Below, in pieces: positions 21,509 to 24,873 of a DNA stretch of 24,873 nucleotides (positions are counted from its first letter, which is position 1; each line of letters begins with the position of its first letter). The notes beneath the pieces were generated by a model, which searched no databases, was not told where the DNA came from, and saw only the letters and a program-made list of their open reading frames with translations. Origin of the DNA: Hadesarchaea archaeon. GTDB taxonomy: Archaea > Hadarchaeota > Hadarchaeia > Hadarchaeales > Hadarchaeaceae. The position numbers and the translations under genes are program-made. Where the stretch lies: contig JAOUPD010000004.1 of the NCBI GenBank assembly GCA_029880065.1, positions 1 through 24,873 of the forward strand. The letters are read 5' to 3'.

Positions 21509-22753
21509 ATGACGAAGCCACACGTCAACTTGGTATTTATCGGCCACGTCGACCACGGGAAGTCTACACTTATCGGCAGGCTTCTCGTCGAGCTTGGCGT
21601 AATCCCGGAGAAGGAACTCAGCGAAGAGGCGGGAAGCTTCAAGTTTGCTTGGGTGATGGATCGTGAAAAAGAGGAGCGCGACCGCGGGCTGACAATCGAT
21701 GTGGCCTACCGGAAGCTCGAGACTTCCAAGAATTACATCACTATAATTGATGCCCCCGGACACCGGGACTTCGTGAAAAATATGATCACTGGGGCAAGTC
21801 AAGCTGACGCAGCAGTGCTCGTGGTCGCAGCCGACGATGGAGTCATGCCCCAAACGCGGGAGCACGCGGCGCTCGCGTTCACTCTTAGTGTAGGACAGCT
21901 CGTGGTGGTGATAAACAAGATGGACCTCGTGGATTACGACGAAGCGGCCTACCATAAACTGAGGGAAGATTTGGTCACGCTGCTAGGCGGCATAGGCTAT
22001 CGCAACGCAAACGATTTTCTTTACATACCAATCTCCGCCTTCCACGGCGAAAACGTGACGAAGGCTAGCGCGAAGATGTCGTGGCACAAGGGGCCGAATG
22101 CGCTCGAGGGGCTGGAAACGTTTATCGAGCCTGAGAAGCCAATCAACAAGCCCCTTCGAATTCCCGTGCAGGATGTCTTTTCAGTCACGGGCATTGGGAC
22201 CGTGCCCATAGGGCGGGTTGAGACCGGAGTGCTAAAGGTCGGTGATGCCATCGTGTTCGAGCCCGCGGGGAAGAGCGGTGAGGTTCGCTCGATCGAGATG
22301 CATCACGAGGCCATGCAAAAGGCCGTGCCCGGTGACAACATAGGTTTCAACGTTCGTGGCGTTTCAAGGGCAGACGTGAAGCGGGGAGATGTCGTCGGAC
22401 ATCCCGACAAACCACCCACTGTCGCGAGCGAGTTCACCGCAAAAATCATTGTGCTCGCAGTGCCTACCGATCTCACCCCGGGTTTCGAGCCGTTATTCCA
22501 TTGTCACGCCGCGCATGTGCCCGGGAGGTTTGAAGAAATCCTCCAGAAGATCGACCCGCGCACGGGAGCAGTGGTTGAAGAGAAGCCGAAGGCGCTGCGA
22601 AAAGGCGATGCGGGTCTCGTTCGCGTGGTTCTGAATAAGCCCATCGTGATCGAGCGCACCAGCGATATCCCTGAGCTAAGCAGGTTCGCGGTTCGCCACG
22701 GAGGTCAAACGATCGCGGCGGGGATGTGTGTCGACCTAGTGCCAGCGAAGTAA
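21509..22753 (+). CDS. tuf: Translation elongation factor aEF1A (EF-Tu/EF-1 alpha)
   Basis: This 414-residue GTPase delivers aminoacyl-tRNA to the ribosome. The G motifs are GHVDHGKST (12-20), DRGLTID in switch I, DAPGH, NKMD (136-139) and the SAFHGENV region, followed by two beta-barrel domains (VETGVLKVGDAI; C-terminal GGQTIAAGMCVDLVPAK). The segment ADDGVMPQTREHAALA lacks the insertion I recall for crenarchaeal, thaumarchaeal and eukaryotic EF-1 alpha, a useful lineage marker. AGGGGGG precedes the ATG. Unusually for archaea, S7, EF-2 and S10 are not adjacent. It is convergent with nadE, with an inverted repeat between them. Confidence 0.97.
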   Translation: MTKPHVNLVFIGHVDHGKSTLIGRLLVELGVIPEKELSEEAGSFKFAWVMDREKEERDRGLTIDVAYRKLETSKNYITIIDAPGHRDFVKNMITGASQADAAVLVVAADDGVMPQTREHAALAFTLSVGQLVVVINKMDLVDYDEAAYHKLREDLVTLLGGIGYRNANDFLYIPISAFHGENVTKASAKMSWHKGPNALEGLETFIEPEKPINKPLRIPVQDVFSVTGIGTVPIGRVETGVLKVGDAIVFEPAGKSGEVRSIEMHHEAMQKAVPGDNIGFNVRGVSRADVKRGDVVGHPDKPPTVASEFTAKIIVLAVPTDLTPGFEPLFHCHAAHVPGRFEEILQKIDPRTGAVVEEKPKALRKGDAGLVRVVLNKPIVIERTSDIPELSRFAVRHGGQTIAAGMCVDLVPAK

Positions 22754-22840
22754 ACAGGGGTGTTGACAAAGAGTTTGGGGCGTGCCTGTAAGTACTCACG
22801 AAAATGAAGATGTAGTTTTCTTGTCAACAGGGGTGTTTAC
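22750..22840. repeat. Long inverted repeat with matching GGGG internal loops between convergent genes
   Basis: The arms are at 22750-22769 and 22821-22840, separated by 51 nt. GTAAACA pairs with TGTTTAC and TGTTGACAA with TTGTCAACA, while between these two helices each arm has GGGG, giving a symmetrical GGGG/GGGG internal loop. A third GGGG is in the hairpin loop (22777-22780). The left arm starts at the aEF1A stop codon and the right arm ends 12 nt from the nadE stop, so it may end or protect both transcripts. No T-run follows. Confidence 0.65.
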
Positions 22841-22851
22841 TACCTGAATGC

Positions 22852-23664
22852 CTAAAGCTTCGGAATTTCAGGCATGCTGAGCTTGTGGACCATTCGTCGC
22901 TCTCGCTCGATGAAGTGTTTTACATCCTCGATTTTCACGCCTGTTGCATCAGCTATCACATCCGGCTCTAATCCAAGGTCAAGCCCAGCATAAATCATGT
23001 CAAGTTTTTCGTATGATATGCCGAGCTCCTTCTCATCGGTCTGCCCCCGCCAAAGACCAGCTGAGGGCACATTTTCAATCACCTTCTTCGGCACGTTCAG
23101 GTGCGCTGCGAGCTGTCTAACCTGCGTCTTGTAAAGGCAGCCAAGTGGCATTATATCGACCGCCCCATCCCCATGCTTAGTGAAATATCCAGCCCGGCGC
23201 TCGCTCCGGTTGCAAGTCCCAACCACGAGGCTGTTAAGCAGGTTTGCGTAATAGTAGAGAATCGTCATTCGCACTCGGGGTTTGACGTTGGCTGCCGGGA
23301 CGCGTGCGCCAATCCTAAAATCGTATAAGTTTTGGTGTATCCCCAACACCGCGGGGGTAATGTCAACTACTCTAAATCTTATACCTAGCCTGTTCGAGAC
23401 GTCATGCGCGTCAGCAACATCTCGAGGATTTGTAACTCCGGCTTCTGGCATGCAGACTCCTAAGACATTGGGTTTGCCTAAAGCTTTTTTGCACAAGGTA
23501 GCCACCACCGATGAGTCTAACCCCCCGCTGAGCCCGACCACCGCGCCCTCAGCTCCCGCTTCCCCGATTTTTTGCTCGATGAATGCGACGAGTTTGCGCT
23601 CCACAGCTGAGAGGTTTATTTTAAGTGAGCGCTTGATTAGCTTCGCGGCGTCCTTTTTGGTCAT
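22852..23664 (-). CDS. nadE: NAD synthetase, ammonia-dependent
   Basis: This 270-residue N-type ATP pyrophosphatase converts deamido-NAD to NAD. The P-loop LSGGLDSS lies near residue 46, with KPRVRMTILYYYAN, GTCNRSERRAGYFTKHGDGAVDIMPLG-type substrate segments (family GTGNKSE) and PSAGLWRGQTDEKELG. There is no glutaminase domain, so free ammonia is the nitrogen donor. I chose ATG 23664 with GTGA upstream; GTG 23673 is an alternative that would suit a leaderless start from the GTTTATAGA box near 23698. Confidence 0.95.
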   Translation of the reverse strand: MTKKDAAKLIKRSLKINLSAVERKLVAFIEQKIGEAGAEGAVVGLSGGLDSSVVATLCKKALGKPNVLGVCMPEAGVTNPRDVADAHDVSNRLGIRFRVVDITPAVLGIHQNLYDFRIGARVPAANVKPRVRMTILYYYANLLNSLVVGTCNRSERRAGYFTKHGDGAVDIMPLGCLYKTQVRQLAAHLNVPKKVIENVPSAGLWRGQTDEKELGISYEKLDMIYAGLDLGLEPDVIADATGVKIEDVKHFIERERRMVHKLSMPEIPKL

Positions 23665-23699
23665 CTGTGTCACTTTATTAAAGCGAATAAGTCTATAAA

Positions 23700-24857
23700 C
23701 TACTTATCTTTGTCCTTCGTTTTTCCCTGCCCTCCACTTACCTCACCTTGCCCTTGACTCGGATGTTCCCCGCTTTGGCCTGGCGGAGTTTCAAATCGCT
23801 TGCCCGGATGCTCATCCGATTGACCTGGCGGGACCTCGGGTCTATTTCCTCGTTGTTCCTTGCCGGGCTCTATTACCCTGATTATATCGCTTCCCTTGAA
23901 CAGCACGGCTTGCCACTTGCCCGTTATGGCCAGCTCGACCTCACCAACGCTAACGAGCGACTGCACTGCCGAGCGGTCGAACTTGATCATCAGGTCTGGG
24001 ATTCCATCGCCGTCATGGTCACCTATTTCGGTTGGGTGAAGCTCAGTTGGAACCACGCCTTCGAGCGTAATCGTGACGAGGTCTATGCCCGCCAAGTCGT
24101 AGACGCCCGGCAGCTCTATGTAAGCGGTAATCCACCTACCCTGGCTCTTCAAGTTCAGCGTGTCAGGGTCGATGTCGATCTCCGCAGGGATGACGGTACA
24201 GCATGTCGCATCGGCCGCCTCTGGGGCGTTCTCGACATTCCCTGCAACGTCGGTCGCGACAGAGTAGAACTGGTAGAGCGCATAGCAATCGGGTGCCGTG
24301 AACGACCACTCGTAGGGCGCCATATTGTCGATGCTAAATAATTTCCACTCGCCCCAGTTTACGTTGTCAATGGAGCTTTGATAGTAGAGTTCAACATCCG
24401 CCACTCCGCTGAGCACATCGAGTGCTGTAACCGAAACCGCAAACGATGCTGGCTCCTGCCAGTAAGGCTCAATCGAGTCAACAGATGAAATCGTCGGCGT
24501 TGTATCGACACCTAGGTTTAGGTCGACCTGGTCAGGAACTGGTTCAGTGTTGAAGGCCACATCGGTCGCCAAGGTGCAGAACTCATAATATCCATCGCCC
24601 TCCGGAGCGTCAAAGATCCACGACCAAGGTTCCTCATTGTCGGCGCTGTAGGAGGTCCATGTATTCCAATTCGTATTTTCTACTGAATAATGGTAATAAA
24701 GCTCAACGCTCGCGACGCCGCTTAGGTTGTCCGATGCCGTTGCCAACACCTCGAACGGAACCATCGAAACGTTCTGCCAGTATGGCTCAATTCGATTCAC
24801 AGACGATTCGGGTGGCACGGTGTCGACACCGCATACTGTATCTGCGACTTCTGGCCC
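23700..24857 (-). CDS. Repeat-containing surface protein, N-terminus outside window or interrupted
   Basis: The visible 385 codons hold two Ig-like repeats of about 100 residues (each with SIEPYW or RIEPYW, A-x-D-x-LSGVA-x-VELYY, NVNW/NTNW and VATDVA), then a beta domain (AEIDIDPDTLNLKSQGRW) with a calcium-type DHDGDGIPD loop, and a Pro/Gly/Gln-rich charged tail (PPGQSDEHPG twice). This architecture is typical of archaeal secreted or S-layer-associated proteins. No signal peptide is visible because the start lies to the right. Immediately upstream the frame has TAG at 24858-24860, yet beyond it the frame reads NNVE, matching the repeat GNVENAPEAAD, so the gene appears interrupted. A GTG at 24818 is the first possible start in the open frame. 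Confidence 0.7.
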   Translation of the reverse strand, partial: GPEVADTVCGVDTVPPESSVNRIEPYWQNVSMVPFEVLATASDNLSGVASVELYYHYSVENTNWNTWTSYSADNEEPWSWIFDAPEGDGYYEFCTLATDVAFNTEPVPDQVDLNLGVDTTPTISSVDSIEPYWQEPASFAVSVTALDVLSGVADVELYYQSSIDNVNWGEWKLFSIDNMAPYEWSFTAPDCYALYQFYSVATDVAGNVENAPEAADATCCTVIPAEIDIDPDTLNLKSQGRWITAYIELPGVYDLAGIDLVTITLEGVVPTELHPTEIGDHDGDGIPDLMIKFDRSAVQSLVSVGEVELAITGKWQAVLFKGSDIIRVIEPGKEQRGNRPEVPPGQSDEHPGKRFETPPGQSGEHPSQGQGEVSGGQGKTKDKDK

Positions 24858-24873
24858 CTATTCAACGTTGTTG

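Noticed and set aside
22800..22850. Box C/D sRNA between aEF1A and nadE
   Set aside because: ATGAAGA and CTGA occur, but no C'/D' boxes or closing stem accompany them, and the inverted repeat explains the region better.
24858..24860. Pyrrolysine codon or general TAG reassignment
   Set aside because: RuBisCO, both membrane proteins at 4.1-5.1 kb and this gene itself all end in TAG, and no Pyl genes are visible; a mutation or error is simpler.

Overview
This window looks like a piece of an archaeal chromosome. The evidence is archaeal translation genes (L18e, L13, S9, RNA polymerase subunit N, aEF1A), the archaeal-type phosphopantothenate synthetase of CoA synthesis, a form III RuBisCO, TATA boxes about 26 nt upstream of tRNAs and of leaderless starts, and tRNA genes split by introns with bulge-helix-bulge (BHB) splice sites. 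aEF1A lacks the roughly 11-residue insertion (before QTREH) that I recall as typical of Crenarchaeota, Thaumarchaeota and eukaryotes. This points to a euryarchaeal-side, probably uncultivated lineage; I cannot name it.

Positions 1-11.9 kb: an AT-rich catabolic region. A minus-strand operon encodes a HMG-CoA-synthase-like protein, a thiolase-like protein, a DUF35 acyl-CoA-binding protein and a UPF0261 protein cut by the window edge. Divergent from it, a plus-strand operon encodes two paralogous membrane proteins, a cupin, a cyclase-family hydrolase, an SDR dehydrogenase, an acetoacetyl-CoA synthetase and a 3-hydroxyacyl-CoA dehydrogenase-like enzyme. A convergent beta-keto acid cleavage enzyme (BKACE) follows. 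Together they suggest oxidation of a beta-hydroxy acid, BKACE cleavage with acetyl-CoA to acetoacetate plus a new acyl-CoA, activation of acetoacetate and thiolysis. The HMG-CoA-synthase-like and thiolase-like members have lost canonical catalytic residues. A DUF3795 gene and tRNA-Pro close the region.

Positions 12-16.1 kb: a GC-richer core operon on the minus strand, in transcription order tRNA-Leu, L18e, L13, S9, RpoN, form III RuBisCO, then an HPr-kinase-like P-loop protein tightly coupled to RuBisCO. A small C4HC3 zinc-finger gene lies upstream.

Positions 16.2-20 kb: a small membrane protein, a flavin reductase-like protein and three intron-bearing tRNAs (Glu with one, elongator-type Met with two, Asn with two). 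An intact LAGLIDADG homing endonuclease gene runs into the 5' part of tRNA-Met. A C-terminal LAGLIDADG remnant runs in the same way into tRNA-Asn and stops exactly at its first exon-intron junction. This repeated endonuclease/tRNA arrangement is the most striking observation here. A DHH phosphoesterase lies between them.

Positions 20-24.9 kb: phosphopantothenate synthetase, a membrane-anchored helical protein coupled to aEF1A, NAD synthetase, and a repeat-containing surface protein that continues past the right edge and appears to be interrupted by an in-frame TAG. No stretch longer than 300 bases lacks a gene. I saw no CRISPR array, IS element, transposase or integrase.
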